Source: CAZWKQ01 sp964634005 (GTDB lineage Bacteria > Bacteroidota > Bacteroidia > Bacteroidales > JACABE01). From it: 64,000 nt of DNA. Shown here one piece after another: positions 1 to 9,453 of this stretch (position 1 is its first letter; each line of letters begins with the position of its first letter). The position numbers and the translations under genes are program-made. The notes under the pieces are model-generated. The model searched no databases and was not told the origin of the DNA. It saw nothing but the letters and a program-made list of their open reading frames with translations. The stretch is taken from assembly GCA_964634005.1 (NCBI GenBank), contig CAZWKQ010000006.1, positions 62,001-126,000 on the forward strand, written 5' to 3'.

Positions 1-2446
1 CAACAGCAGGTATTAATACTTCATCATTAGCACCTGGTAAAACATTGTTCACCCAGTTAGACGATAATTCCCAAGAATTATTTGTATTTCCTGTCCAAAC
101 AACAACAGGTTTAATATTTACACCGGTATAATTTGTATTTACATTTATACCATCCCAAGTAGTAATTTCACATTGTGCCTGATTAAAAGTTAAATTGGTA
201 TTTCCTCCGGCATAATTGAATTTTATATCAAGAAATTTTCCATTAGGATTAACACCACTGTTATCAGCAACCCATGAAATATTTAATTGTTTTGTAGTAC
301 CGGTTACGTTTGTAGGATTTGCTAAAGTACCGGTAGCAGAAGCACTCAAATTAACAATATCAACATAAGTTAATTTAGTACTATCATATAAAATTCTCAG
401 GTCAATAGCACCGGTATTATTTAAATTACTCATATTTACAGGTACTAAAATTTGAGTCTGAGGAGCTGCCGAAATAGTATTTCCTAAATTTACATTTGCA
501 ACAGGTGCACTAACGTTTATTGTTATTGTATTAGATGTTGCAGGATTATTAGACAAACAACCTCCAAGGTTTGAAGTCATTATACATTTTACATTATCTA
601 AATTATTTGGAGAATAAGTAAAAGTATTTGAATTTATACCTGCATTATTGTTGTTTACCAACCATTGGTATGAAGGATTAGTACCACCATTTACCGGAGT
701 TGCAGTAAAAGTAACATTTCCGCCTTGTACTACATTGGTTGTATTAGCAGAAATTGAAACACTGACAGGAGTATTTGGAGTAACAGTAACTATAGCACTT
801 CCATTCATATTAACGAATGTCGAGCCATAACGTGCTTCAACTGTATAAGTTCCTGCGGTTTTATTATTCCATGAAATAGGATTTCCGGTACCGGGAATAG
901 TTGGACCATCATTTACACCACCCTTTTTAATCTGATAGTTAACTCCAACTTGAGAACCATCTAAAGTTACAGTTACTCCGTTTGTACCTTGACAATAGCT
1001 TCCGGAACCGCCAACATTATAAGTGTTTACTGTAAAGGCTTGACTAATATCTGTATTAGAGTAATTAATATTCATTATGTAACCATTCCAATCGGCTACT
1101 TCGCAATCAGCCTGATAAAAATAAATATTAGAGCTTCCTCCATAATAAGTAAACTTTATATCAAGGAACTTACCATTTGCAAAATTTACACCAGAAGTAC
1201 CCTGTGCTAGCCATGACATATTTAATTGTTTGATACTTCCACCAACATTAACAGGATTATAGATAATACCCGAAGCATCTGCCGATAAATTTACTAAAGT
1301 ATCGAACTTTAATACTGTACTATCATATCTTATTCTTAAATCCATTGCTCCAACATTGTTCATATCAATAAAATTAACAGGAACCAAAACTTCTGTATTT
1401 GGTGCAGCAACAATAGGCTGTCCTAAATTTATTGATGATGTTTGAGTTACAGTAATAGTAATAGAATTTGATGTTGCGGGATTATTAGTTATACAACCTC
1501 CTAAATTTGAAGTCATAACACAAGATACTACATCCTGATTACTTGGCGTATAGGTAAATGTAGATGAGTTTGTCCCTGCATTATTACCATTAACTTTCCA
1601 TTGGTAAGAAGGATTTGTTCCTCCATTTGTTGGTGTAGCAGTAAATGTAATATCACTTCCAAAAGGAACTGATAAAGCCGATGCCTGAATGCTGACACTT
1701 ACTGGTAAATTTGATGTAGTAGTTATAACAGCACTACCGTTCATATTGAGAAAATCGCTACCATAGCGAGCTTCTACAGTATATGTTCCGGCAGTTTTAT
1801 TATTCCATGAAAGCGGACCTCCCGTGCCGGGAATAGTTGGACCATCATTTACACCACCTTTTTTAATTTGATAATTAACACCAACTTGCGAACCATCCAA
1901 AGTTACTGTTAATCCGCTGCCTCCTTGACAATAACTACCTGAACCGCCTACATTATAAGTATTTAAGGTAAATTGCTGCGAAACTGTTGTATTAGTGTAT
2001 GATACATTTATAATGTCACCATCCCAATCAACAACTTCACATTCAAGCAAATCGAAGTTTAAATTTGAATTTCCTGAAATGTAATTAAATTTCAAATCTA
2101 AGAATTTTCCGTTTTGAAAATTAACACCTGATGTCCCCATTGAAAGCCAAGATAAATTAACTCTGCTGGTATTACCGGATATAACAATGGCGTTTGATAA
2201 TATACCGGCTGCTTCAGGTGAAAGATTTTCGGTTCCTACAAAAGAAAGAACAGTATTATCAAAAAGTATTCTAATATCCATAGCACCTATATTATTCATA
2301 CTATTCACATTAAGAGGAACTAATATTGTGCTTGAAGGGGTAGCAGAGATAGCAGGACCTAAGTTTATTGATTGTCCGAAACTTTTTACTGTTGAAAAAA
2401 CCACTATTAAGACTAATAATATTTTTATGTTTAAAAGTGTTTTCAT
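1..2446 (-). CDS. Secreted multi-repeat protein with cohesin-like and Ig-like modules (3' end outside window)
   Basis: The reading frame starts at an ATG at 2446 and runs open to the left edge, so the C-terminus is missing. It begins with a signal peptide (MKTLLNIKILLVLIVVFSTV, then KSFGQ). The mature part repeats with a period of about 940 bp. Each unit opens with a cohesin-like module (INLG..I.A, then LVP.N, NN.GAMD.RI.YD.T.L, and NGKFLDIKFNY), followed by a GSYCQG-containing module and an Ig-like stretch (TNPSYQW.VN.N.AGTNS). Two full units and a third cohesin-like module are visible. The last residues before the edge (WTGNTNNSWELSSNWVNN, LPGANDEVLIPA) resemble a spacer that often precedes a T9SS tail, which would lie outside. 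Cohesins bind dockerins or act as adhesion modules. The next gene upstream ends in a dockerin-like module, suggesting the two proteins dock on the cell surface; this is inference. Confidence 0.75.
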   Translation of the reverse strand, partial: MKTLLNIKILLVLIVVFSTVKSFGQSINLGPAISATPSSTILVPLNVNSMNNIGAMDIRILFDNTVLSFVGTENLSPEAAGILSNAIVISGNTSRVNLSWLSMGTSGVNFQNGKFLDLKFNYISGNSNLNFDLLECEVVDWDGDIINVSYTNTTVSQQFTLNTYNVGGSGSYCQGGSGLTVTLDGSQVGVNYQIKKGGVNDGPTIPGTGGPLSWNNKTAGTYTVEARYGSDFLNMNGSAVITTTSNLPVSVSIQASALSVPFGSDITFTATPTNGGTNPSYQWKVNGNNAGTNSSTFTYTPSNQDVVSCVMTSNLGGCITNNPATSNSITITVTQTSSINLGQPIVAAPNTEVLVPVNFIDMNNVGAMDLRIRYDSTVLKFDTLVNLSADASGIIYNPVNVGGSIKQLNMSWLAQGTSGVNFANGKFLDIKFTYYGGSSNIYFYQADCEVADWNGYIMNINYSNTDISQAFTVNTYNVGGSGSYCQGTNGVTVTLDGSQVGVNYQIKKGGVNDGPTIPGTGNPISWNNKTAGTYTVEARYGSTFVNMNGSAIVTVTPNTPVSVSISANTTNVVQGGNVTFTATPVNGGTNPSYQWLVNNNNAGINSNTFTYSPNNLDNVKCIMTSNLGGCLSNNPATSNTITINVSAPVANVNLGNTISAAPQTQILVPVNMSNLNNTGAIDLRILYDSTKLTYVDIVNLSASATGTLANPTNVTGTTKQLNISWVADNSGVNPNGKFLDIKFNYAGGNTNLTFNQAQCEITTWDGINVNTNYTGVNIKPVVVWTGNTNNSWELSSNWVNNVLPGANDEVLIPAV
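130..2380 (-). repeat. Tandem ~940-bp coding repeats (cohesin + Ig-like unit)
   Basis: Two complete units (about 2380-1435 and 1434-490) and the cohesin part of a third (about 489-130) line up at protein level, with the same order of motifs and the same module borders. Conservation is high in the GSYCQG-to-YTVEARYGS module, where long runs are identical between units 1 and 2. The copies are diverged enough to be old. Confidence 0.7.
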
Positions 2447-2470
2447 TTTTTTATTTTTTTATTTTATTAT

Positions 2471-2533
2471 TTAAAAAAAATAGCTATGTTTTCGATTAAG
2501 GATATGAACCACTAATGATTACATAGCTATTTT
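2471..2533 (-). terminator. Probable intrinsic terminator after the dockerin-like gene
   Basis: A perfect 13-bp inverted repeat (AAAATAGCTATGT at 2477-2489 and its complement at 2521-2533) lies just after the stop codon of the gene at 2551-5565. On the minus strand it is followed by a T run (A run at 2473-2480 on the plus strand). The loop is long (31 nt), so termination may be partial and allow read-through into the cohesin gene. Confidence 0.55.
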
Positions 2534-2550
2534 AATATTATTTCAAAAAA

Positions 2551-5500
2551 TTATTGAGCAGGAACGTATGATCCGTTAGTATCGCCTGAACATATTGCTT
2601 TGAAGTTTTTAATAACATTGTCCCCGTTAACAACTACACTTGGAGTTTCGAATATCCAGTTAGGAGCAGTCCATTGTGGAACAACTTCGTTTAAAGCACC
2701 TCTTTTTCTTATATATAAAGCATCTGTAGAGTTAATAGTGTTTGACTTATTAACATCAGCAGCAGAATATTTTAATCCGGTCAAAGTGATTTGTCCGATT
2801 GAATGTCTTCTGGCTTGTAATGCATCGGTAGTATTAACACCTCCCCATGCTTTAGTTGTTGAAGCATTTAATGAATAGCTACCATCATTAACAACAAATG
2901 AAAAATCACCTGTAGCATTTGTAAATACAGAATCTAATTTAGCTGTACCGGCAGCATTCATCAAATAAACTTTTGTGAAAGTCATTGGAGTATTTGAAGC
3001 ATTGTCATAAGTTAATTTACCTGTTACAAAGTGTTTCCAGTAAGAACCGTTTAATAATGGACTTCCTGCTTGTGGTAAGAAATTAGGATTAGTTAAGTTA
3101 AATGGATCAACAACCATTAAATCTGAATTGTTAACTAAAGTATCGTTATGTCTGTTAGCATTAGTATAGTATCCTCTTTCAAAAGCTGAAGCAAAATAAG
3201 AGGTCATTCCTGACATAATACAATTTTCAACATTTAATAAACCGTTGGTTGCATTTGCTTGAGCAGCAGAACCATCAATAAATAAACCAACAGGATAACC
3301 GGCAAATACTGAGTTGTAAACATTCAACTGAGTATTTCTGCGTAAGTGCATTGCTCTTTTATAATCACTGTGTATTGTAGTTGAAGAAGTAACTTTTGGT
3401 CCGAATATACTTATATTACTAAAAATTGGCTTAGTGAAAGGAGTATTAGTAGAACCGCTACCGTCATTATCTGATTCAAATCCATTTGAGCCTGATACGT
3501 CAGCAATATTAGGATCTCTCAATGATACACCATATTGAATTCTACCTCTGAAACCAAAATCAGTATCAAAATCATCATCCCAGTTTCTTAATGCGATTAA
3601 ATATTTAGCATCAACAGTACCGCCAAACCATTCGAAAGCATCGTCACCGCAATATGAAACTTGTACATGGTCAATCTGAGTGCCGCTACCAACACCACCC
3701 ATAGTTAAACCGTTGATTTCATTATTTGGAGAAAAGGCTACACCTGAGAATTCAATTCTGCAATAACGGAAAATACCTGAATTATCGGCATCATTTGTTC
3801 CGCCGTAAGTTGAACCGACACCACCTTCGATAGTAGCAACACCACCAGGAACGTTTATAGTAGCATTACCTAATATAATAACACCACCCCAGTCGCCGTA
3901 ATCGCGGCTGCCTGCTGCTTGGTTTGAAGTAAACACTATTGGTTTTTGTGCAGTTCCGTTTGCAATAATTTTTGCTCCCTGTTCAACTATTAAAGCTCCT
4001 TTATTTACTTTATCTCCACGGATTATTGTACCCGGTTCAATTGTTAGAGTTGCACCCGATTTTACATAAACCCAACCGTTCAATAAATATACATTACCGG
4101 TTGATGAAGGTAAGAAATTAGGATTAGTTAAGTTAAATGGATCAACAACTTGTAAAGAAGTATTATTTGGTAAAACGTAATTTTTGCGTGAAGGTGTATT
4201 GAAATAATTATCTTCGAAAGTAGAAGCGAAATTATTTACCATACCTGACAAAACGCAGTTTTCGATATTTAATAAACCATTTGTTGCATTTGCTTGAGCA
4301 GCAGAACCATCGATAAATAAACCTACAGGATAGCCTGCAAATACAGAATTAAATACGTTTAATTGAGTGTTTCTTCTTAAGTGCATTGCTCTTTTATAAT
4401 CACTGTGAATTGTAGTTGAAGAAGTAACTTTTGGTCCGAATATACTTACATTGCTGAAAATAGGTTTTGTGAAAGGAATATTAGCAGAACCGCTACCATC
4501 GTTATCAGACTCGAAACCGTTAGAACCTGAAACGTCGGCGATATTAGGATCTCTTAAAGATACAGCATATTGAATTTTTCCTCTGAAACCGAAATCAGTA
4601 TCAAAATCATCGTCCCAGTTTCTTAATGCAATTAAATATTTAGCATTAACTGTTCCGCCAAACCATTCAAAAGCATCGTCACCACAATAAGAAACCTGTA
4701 CGTGGTCAATTTGAGTACCGCTACCAACACCACCCATGGTTAAACCGTTGATTTCATTATTCGGAGAAAAAGCTACACCTGAAAACTCAATTCTGCAATA
4801 ACGGAAAATACCTGAATTATCGGCATCGTTATTTCCACCGTAAGTAGAACCAACACCACCTTCGATAGTAGCAACACCACCAGGTACATTAATTTTAGCA
4901 TTACCTAAGATGATTATACCACCCCAATCGCCATAATCGCGGCTACCGGCAGCTTGATTAGAAGTAAATACTATAGGATTTGAAGCAGTTCCATTAGCAA
5001 TGATTGTAGCTCCCGGCTCAACTATTAATGCACCTTTATTAACTTTATCGCCACGGATTACAGTTCCTGCCTGAATAGTTAATGTAGCACCTGCTTTTAC
5101 ATAAACCCAACCGTTCAATAAATAAACGTTATTTGAAGTCCATGTTGTGTTTGTAGTTATATCACCTGCAGGGATAGTTACGTTAGTAGCAGGATAAACT
5201 GTTGCCTGTGGGTTGAAATTCGACCATCCTGCAGTCCAGTCTGTAGTTCCAAATGCTCCAACAAAATTAACTACATCGAAAAAAGGATCATTTAAGTTTG
5301 CATTTGTAAAAGATGCACCGCTTAATAATGGAGAACCTGAACTCCAAGTAGTGTTTGTTGTAATGTTACCTGCATTTATTGTTTGTGTTGTTGCAGGATA
5401 AACTGTTGACTGTGGATTGAAATTCGACCATCCTGCAGTCCAGTCAGTTGTTCCAAATGCTCCTTTGAAACTCACTTTGTCAAAAAACGGATCATTTATG

Positions 5501-5565
5501 CTTTGACTATGACCCGCTACAATCGCTGCAAAAAATACAGCCAAAAGGAAAAATAATTTTTTCAT
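2551..5565 (-). CDS. Secreted right-handed beta-helix-like protein with duplicated body and dockerin-like C-terminus
   Basis: The chosen start at 5565 gives a clean signal peptide (MKKLFFLLAVFFAAIVAGHS, then Q); a longer frame from 5646 adds 27 residues with no signal character. After a short duplicated segment (GAFGTTDWTAGWSNFNPQ occurs twice) come two near-identical ~345-residue halves. Each starts NVYLLNGWVYVK and carries GTxIRGDKVNKGALIVE, a YGDWGGxIILGNA strand pattern and YCGDDAFEWFGGTV, as in parallel beta-helix surface proteins. The last ~90 residues hold two short EF-hand-like segments (GGVNTTDALQARRHSIG and ADVNKSNTINSTDALYIRKR), a dockerin-like arrangement common in Bacteroidota surface proteins, ending GDTNGSYVPAQ. 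No T9SS sorting tail is evident. Substrate or partner is unknown; the neighbouring cohesin-repeat protein is the obvious candidate. Confidence 0.75.
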   Translation of the reverse strand: MKKLFFLLAVFFAAIVAGHSQSINDPFFDKVSFKGAFGTTDWTAGWSNFNPQSTVYPATTQTINAGNITTNTTWSSGSPLLSGASFTNANLNDPFFDVVNFVGAFGTTDWTAGWSNFNPQATVYPATNVTIPAGDITTNTTWTSNNVYLLNGWVYVKAGATLTIQAGTVIRGDKVNKGALIVEPGATIIANGTASNPIVFTSNQAAGSRDYGDWGGIIILGNAKINVPGGVATIEGGVGSTYGGNNDADNSGIFRYCRIEFSGVAFSPNNEINGLTMGGVGSGTQIDHVQVSYCGDDAFEWFGGTVNAKYLIALRNWDDDFDTDFGFRGKIQYAVSLRDPNIADVSGSNGFESDNDGSGSANIPFTKPIFSNVSIFGPKVTSSTTIHSDYKRAMHLRRNTQLNVFNSVFAGYPVGLFIDGSAAQANATNGLLNIENCVLSGMVNNFASTFEDNYFNTPSRKNYVLPNNTSLQVVDPFNLTNPNFLPSSTGNVYLLNGWVYVKSGATLTIEPGTIIRGDKVNKGALIVEQGAKIIANGTAQKPIVFTSNQAAGSRDYGDWGGVIILGNATINVPGGVATIEGGVGSTYGGTNDADNSGIFRYCRIEFSGVAFSPNNEINGLTMGGVGSGTQIDHVQVSYCGDDAFEWFGGTVDAKYLIALRNWDDDFDTDFGFRGRIQYGVSLRDPNIADVSGSNGFESDNDGSGSTNTPFTKPIFSNISIFGPKVTSSTTIHSDYKRAMHLRRNTQLNVYNSVFAGYPVGLFIDGSAAQANATNGLLNVENCIMSGMTSYFASAFERGYYTNANRHNDTLVNNSDLMVVDPFNLTNPNFLPQAGSPLLNGSYWKHFVTGKLTYDNASNTPMTFTKVYLMNAAGTAKLDSVFTNATGDFSFVVNDGSYSLNASTTKAWGGVNTTDALQARRHSIGQITLTGLKYSAADVNKSNTINSTDALYIRKRGALNEVVPQWTAPNWIFETPSVVVNGDNVIKNFKAICSGDTNGSYVPAQ
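3063..5132 (-). repeat. Two near-identical ~1035-bp direct repeats inside the beta-helix gene
   Basis: The block beginning with the codons for YLLNGWVYV occurs near 5130 and again near 4095 on the minus strand. The two ~345-residue products differ at few positions (for example NAKYLIALRN versus DAKYLIALRN). DNA differences are largely third-base changes. This points to a fairly recent duplication or ongoing gene conversion, and to a spot prone to misassembly. Confidence 0.85.
5140..5505 (-). repeat. Duplicated ~60-residue N-terminal segment
   Basis: Two consecutive copies encode NDPFFD, then GAFGTTDWTAGWSNFNPQ, then TVYPAT and ITTNTTW, at about 5500-5330 and 5300-5140 on the minus strand. 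They lie directly ahead of the large duplicated body. Confidence 0.75.
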
Positions 5566-6053
5566 TGTTTTTGTAATTTTGTTAATAAAATGGTTTGAAT
5601 TAATTTCCAAAAAATTTTGCAACAAAAATACTTTAGGCAATTTCAAAGCATGTTAAGAAGCAAATAAGTTTATTTAAACTAATAATTAAACTATTGTTTT
5701 CTTAATGTAACCAAAATAATACATCAAATATTTAAATATATGTTGCACAACATATTAAATGAATTTTCTTTTACAAAAGATAATAATATCAGTAATTTAC
5801 TGAAAAATTCCTTCTTTAATTGTTGACATACAGTTATTTATAAGATTAAATTAATGTTTAAAAGGTTAATTTAAGTTTAATTATACATAAAATTATTTTA
5901 CACTGGCTTAGAAATTAAATTTAATATCTTTTAGATAAATAAAAAAAACATACACATTGGAAAATAATTGTTTAACTTTGCTAAGTAATTATCAAAAAAA
6001 AAGAAAATATAAAATTTAAAAAAGATCTATTAATTATTTTAATACAAACAGTT
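5566..6053. other. Gene-free divergent intergenic region
   Basis: About 490 bp of very AT-rich DNA separates two divergent secreted-protein genes. It must hold promoters for both. A TAACTTTG at 5973-5980 fits the Bacteroidota -7 element for the plus-strand gene, but no TTG is found at the expected 19-21 bp upstream. No ORF with a convincing start, no RNA gene and no clear inverted repeat was seen. Confidence 0.5.
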
Positions 6054-7262
6054 ATGAAAAAATTTTTCTATTTCATCTTAGCAATATTAATAATAAATAA
6101 TGCTAATGCACAGTGGCAGCCGGTAACATTTAACAGTTGCAATAATAGTCTAATTTACACTTCTTATTTGGGAGTAATAGGAAATACAATATTTGCAAGC
6201 CCAAATTATTTTTGCAACCTTATTAAATCGAATGATAATGGACTAACCTGGAGTAATGCATCAAACGGGCTTCCTTCAAATTCAAATTACTATTATGCAA
6301 CATCTATTAAAGCATTAGCAAACGATATTTATCTTTCAACATTAAATTCAGGAGTTTATAAATCAACAGATTACGGGAATTCATGGTACCCTGTAAACAA
6401 TGGATTATCCAATTTATATGTTATTGATTTGCTGGTTGTTGGAAACGATATTTATGCAGCAACATACTCAGGTATTTTTAAATCTTCAAATAATGGGAGT
6501 AGCTGGGTAGCTGCTAATAATGGACTTAATAATACTATAGCCTCGTCATTAATATCAAATGGAACATCCATTTTTGCAGGTACCAACGGAGGTGTATATG
6601 TATCAAATAATAGTGGAAATACATGGACAAATATTAATAATGGATTGGCTGATACTATTATCACCAAAATACACATAGATGATAATAACCGTATTTTAAT
6701 TGGCACTTTAAATGGTAATATTTTTGCTTCATCAAACAATGGTAATAGTTGGAACCAAATATTTTATTCCCCCAGTTTTCCGTATCCTATAGATTGGCAA
6801 GTATCAGGAATTTGTAATTATGGTAACAGTATTTTTATTTCACTTAAGTTTTGGGGCTTTTATGTTTCAAATGATAATGGAAACAATTGGTTTTTAGATA
6901 ATAACGGGTTGCTCGATAGTGTAAATTGTTTGGTAATTTCAAACAATGAAATTTTTGCTGGTACATGGAGCGGAACTTGCAAACGACCTCTTTCTCAAAT
7001 TACTGATATATCAAATTCATCGAATATAAATAATATTATTGTTTCATCTAATCCTACCGGTAATATTCTGGAAATAAAGTTTAATCAGAATTTAAAAAAA
7101 TCAACATTAAACATTTATGACGTACAAGGTTCAAAATTGATTCATAAAGAAATAAACGGGGAAAAAATTCAAATTAATACATCCTCCTTTGCTAAAGGAG
7201 TTTATTTAATAAGTATAAAAAATGATAATGAAGCTTTTATAAAAAAATTCATTAAACAATAA
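6054..7262 (+). CDS. Secreted beta-propeller-like repeat protein with T9SS type A sorting domain
   Basis: The protein (402 aa) has a signal peptide (MKKFFYFILAILIINNANAQ). It then carries six to seven repeats of about 45 residues with the pattern S.N.G.SW...NNGL, as in BNR/Ycf48-like propeller blades (for example SSNNGSSWVAANNGL). The last ~80 residues form a T9SS type A tail: SNPTGNILEIKF, LNIYDVQGSKL, and FAKGVYLISIKN ending in a basic FIKKFIKQ. It should therefore cross the outer membrane by type IX secretion and be attached at the surface. Enzymatic function is not evident; many such proteins are adhesins or glycan binders. It stands alone, and a bidirectional terminator follows it. Confidence 0.85.
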   Translation: MKKFFYFILAILIINNANAQWQPVTFNSCNNSLIYTSYLGVIGNTIFASPNYFCNLIKSNDNGLTWSNASNGLPSNSNYYYATSIKALANDIYLSTLNSGVYKSTDYGNSWYPVNNGLSNLYVIDLLVVGNDIYAATYSGIFKSSNNGSSWVAANNGLNNTIASSLISNGTSIFAGTNGGVYVSNNSGNTWTNINNGLADTIITKIHIDDNNRILIGTLNGNIFASSNNGNSWNQIFYSPSFPYPIDWQVSGICNYGNSIFISLKFWGFYVSNDNGNNWFLDNNGLLDSVNCLVISNNEIFAGTWSGTCKRPLSQITDISNSSNINNIIVSSNPTGNILEIKFNQNLKKSTLNIYDVQGSKLIHKEINGEKIQINTSSFAKGVYLISIKNDNEAFIKKFIKQ

Positions 7263-7348
7263 AAGCCATTAACAATCGATAAAACAATACAATAATACAA
7301 AACTATAAATCGTAAGTTGAATTAGCAGATTCATAACTTACAAAATAA

Positions 7349-7383
7349 AAAGAGGCTATCTTACCAATTCGGATAGCCTCTTT
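7349..7383. terminator. Bidirectional intrinsic terminator
   Basis: A perfect 12-bp stem (AAAGAGGCTATC at 7349-7360 and its complement at 7372-7383) encloses an 11-nt loop. It has T residues downstream and A residues upstream, so it can work for both convergent genes flanking it. Confidence 0.85.
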
Positions 7384-7401
7384 AATATTAATATTTTCAG
7401 T

Positions 7402-8799
7402 TTATTTCTTATACAGTTTTGAATGATCTATATAACCTGGTTTATCTACAAACCAATCTGAAAACTCATTTCCGTTGGTTTCTGCCCATATTGAAAACTT
7501 TTTGTAACCTGTACAGAAATCAGTTTTTTCTTTCATATAATCAATTTCTTCATATATATTCAATGCCCATGGATGGTTTTTAGATGTTTTGTAAAATCTG
7601 TTCAATAAAGGTTTTGAATCATCGTCAACAGTTCCTAATAAAGATAAATTTGCCAAATCAGTAGGACGATGGTCTGCTAAATGCACCTCTACTCCCCTAT
7701 TTTTGTTTACAATAAGAAAAGGATTAAAGGTATTTATATTTAAATCATTCAAAGTAAATTTATCAGGGGTAAACACCATTTTTATCCTAACAGTATCGGG
7801 TGTAACATAAGGAGCTTCAGGACTTGTATTAACACCTATTCCCACACCAGGATATGGCATAAGTTTGTATGCATTGTCGAAAACAATTATTGTCGGCAAA
7901 GATTGCCCTACCTCAGTTCCGTTAGGATTGAGATTGATGTAACCATCCATTAGCTTATGACCGGATACAGTGATATCAGCGGGTAAAATATTACCGTTAC
8001 CTATTTGGAAACCGAATCCATTTTGATAAGATGCTCCAAATGCTTTAATTATGAATGTTGCATAAACTTCTTTTACATAATTATTAGCATTAGTAATTGT
8101 TTTGATTTTGTAATTAATTACAAGATCATTGAAATCATAGTCGCCTTTTGCCGGCCATAAATCTTCAAAAAGAAGAGTTCCATAATTGTTTGCCGGGAAA
8201 TTATTTTCTAAGCACTGTGTCGGGTCAAAAGGAAACATATCTACATTATCAAAACAACCGTCTCCATCGGTATCGGCTATTGCGTTGCAATTTGTATTAT
8301 TACAGTCTCTTACATATTCAAAATCGGCAACAGAAAAATTTACTATTTGCCCATCAGTTCCTGCTTTGCAAGAAACACGTTGATTTTGAAGATTCCCCGA
8401 CAATGTATAAGTTACTCTGAAAGTACCTGCTTTACCACCTCCAATATTACTTGTACCGTCAAATTTAAAACCCTGAAATGGATCTACTCCTAAATTTGGT
8501 CCCGGTGTATAAGAACTATATGTCATTGACCCGGTTAAAACAGTTAAACTTACATTAGAATATGTTCCCGGAATTGCTTCAACCGAAAAATGAGATAATT
8601 CTTTATTTAAAGGACCTCCTGAGCCATCATGAGTTACAATTAAACTTATAGTATATGTAGAATTGCAATTATTTATTACCGATTCGATTTTTGTTGTAAA
8701 CCCACCTCCATTTATTTTTGTTATGCTGCAATTGGATGCTTTTGTGCTGATTGCAATAGATAATATCATTGCAATTATTATTCCTGATATTGTTTTCAT
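7402..8799 (-). CDS. LruC-domain secreted protein
   Basis: The protein (465 aa) has a signal peptide (MKTISGIIIAMILSIAISTK). A central Asp-rich calcium-binding motif follows (ADTDGDGCFDNVDMFPFDP, thrombospondin type 3-like). The C-terminal half shows the hallmarks of the LruC family: YGTLLFEDLWPAKGDYDFND, then FGFQIGNG, HRPTDLA and a closing Trp-rich segment ending at FVDKPGYIDHSKLYKK. Family members are surface or periplasmic proteins of unknown role in Leptospira and Bacteroidota. The gene lies 21 bp after a small lipoprotein gene on the same strand, probably as one operon, and ends at a strong bidirectional terminator. Confidence 0.8.
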   Translation of the reverse strand: MKTISGIIIAMILSIAISTKASNCSITKINGGGFTTKIESVINNCNSTYTISLIVTHDGSGGPLNKELSHFSVEAIPGTYSNVSLTVLTGSMTYSSYTPGPNLGVDPFQGFKFDGTSNIGGGKAGTFRVTYTLSGNLQNQRVSCKAGTDGQIVNFSVADFEYVRDCNNTNCNAIADTDGDGCFDNVDMFPFDPTQCLENNFPANNYGTLLFEDLWPAKGDYDFNDLVINYKIKTITNANNYVKEVYATFIIKAFGASYQNGFGFQIGNGNILPADITVSGHKLMDGYINLNPNGTEVGQSLPTIIVFDNAYKLMPYPGVGIGVNTSPEAPYVTPDTVRIKMVFTPDKFTLNDLNINTFNPFLIVNKNRGVEVHLADHRPTDLANLSLLGTVDDDSKPLLNRFYKTSKNHPWALNIYEEIDYMKEKTDFCTGYKKFSIWAETNGNEFSDWFVDKPGYIDHSKLYKK

Positions 8800-8820
8800 A
8801 ATATTATGATTTTAAGATTT

Positions 8821-9186
8821 TTAATTAAAGCTATAATTTATATTCCTACCGTTTAAATCTATTTTAATATCCTGTCCCATATATTTCAATCTGACAGTTT
8901 TTTCGTAGGCAGGCAAGCTGATATTAAATCCGATATTAGCATCCTGTTTTAGCATAATACTGTGATAAATCTTCTGACCATTATCAGATGTTATCTTCAT
9001 AATACTGTTGGCATAACCTTTAACATTGAATTTGTAATCAATTGTGGTTTTCCAATCAAAGTTAGGCTTCACGTCTATTTCCGAAAAAGATTTCTTTTCA
9101 GTCGGAGCGAAATCAAAATCAACATCTTTAGTACAAGACCAAAATATTAATGTTGATATCGATAATAAAATTAATAATTTTTTCAT
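8821..9186 (-). CDS. Small lipoprotein, probable partner of the LruC-domain protein
   Basis: Starting at the ATG at 9186 gives MKKLLILLSISTLIFWSCTK, a lipoprotein signal with the acylated Cys at residue 18. A start at 9246 would bury this signal behind 20 extra residues. The remaining ~100 residues are polar with beta-strand periodicity (GQKIYHSIMLKQDANIGFNI) and match no family I recognise. It precedes the LruC gene on the same strand with a 21-bp gap, so the two are probably cotranscribed. Confidence 0.7.
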   Translation of the reverse strand: MKKLLILLSISTLIFWSCTKDVDFDFAPTEKKSFSEIDVKPNFDWKTTIDYKFNVKGYANSIMKITSDNGQKIYHSIMLKQDANIGFNISLPAYEKTVRLKYMGQDIKIDLNGRNINYSFN

Positions 9187-9398
9187 GGCTCGATTTATTT
9201 TAAAGTTATCTATATACCAAATATCAACAATCTTGCCAAAAATCATATAACATTGTATATCTGCGTTTTACATATCATTTTTTGTGATTTAGTTAAAATA
9301 ATTTTTCATTATTTAATACGTTTTTATTTTTTTGAAAATATTTGTTCCATTTCTTTATTAAAATCATAAATTAATTGAAAATGAGATTAAAGAATAAG

Positions 9399-9428
9399 TT
9401 GCTATACTCTTTATAATTATTAACTTTG
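9399..9428 (+). promoter_or_regulatory. Bacteroidota-type promoter of uvrB
   Basis: TTG at 9399-9401 is followed after 19 bp by TAACTTTG at 9421-9428, an exact match to the TAnnTTTG -7 element at the expected spacing. The start codon lies 25 bp downstream, giving a short leader. No SOS-type operator was recognised. Confidence 0.75.
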
Positions 9429-9453
9429 CAATAAGTTTTAAAGAAGAACTTTG

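Noticed and set aside
648..1210. Short plus-strand frames within the left-edge cohesin gene
   Set aside because: They lie antisense to a long minus-strand frame with signal peptide and repeated modules, and repeat only because the coding repeats do.
5951..5980. A full promoter before the T9SS propeller gene
   Set aside because: TAACTTTG is present, but the nearest TTG lies only 13 bp upstream, too close for this promoter class, so only the -7 part is credible.
8148..8420. Overlapping plus-strand frames inside the LruC-domain gene
   Set aside because: They are shadows of the minus-strand gene, with no family resemblance and no start context.
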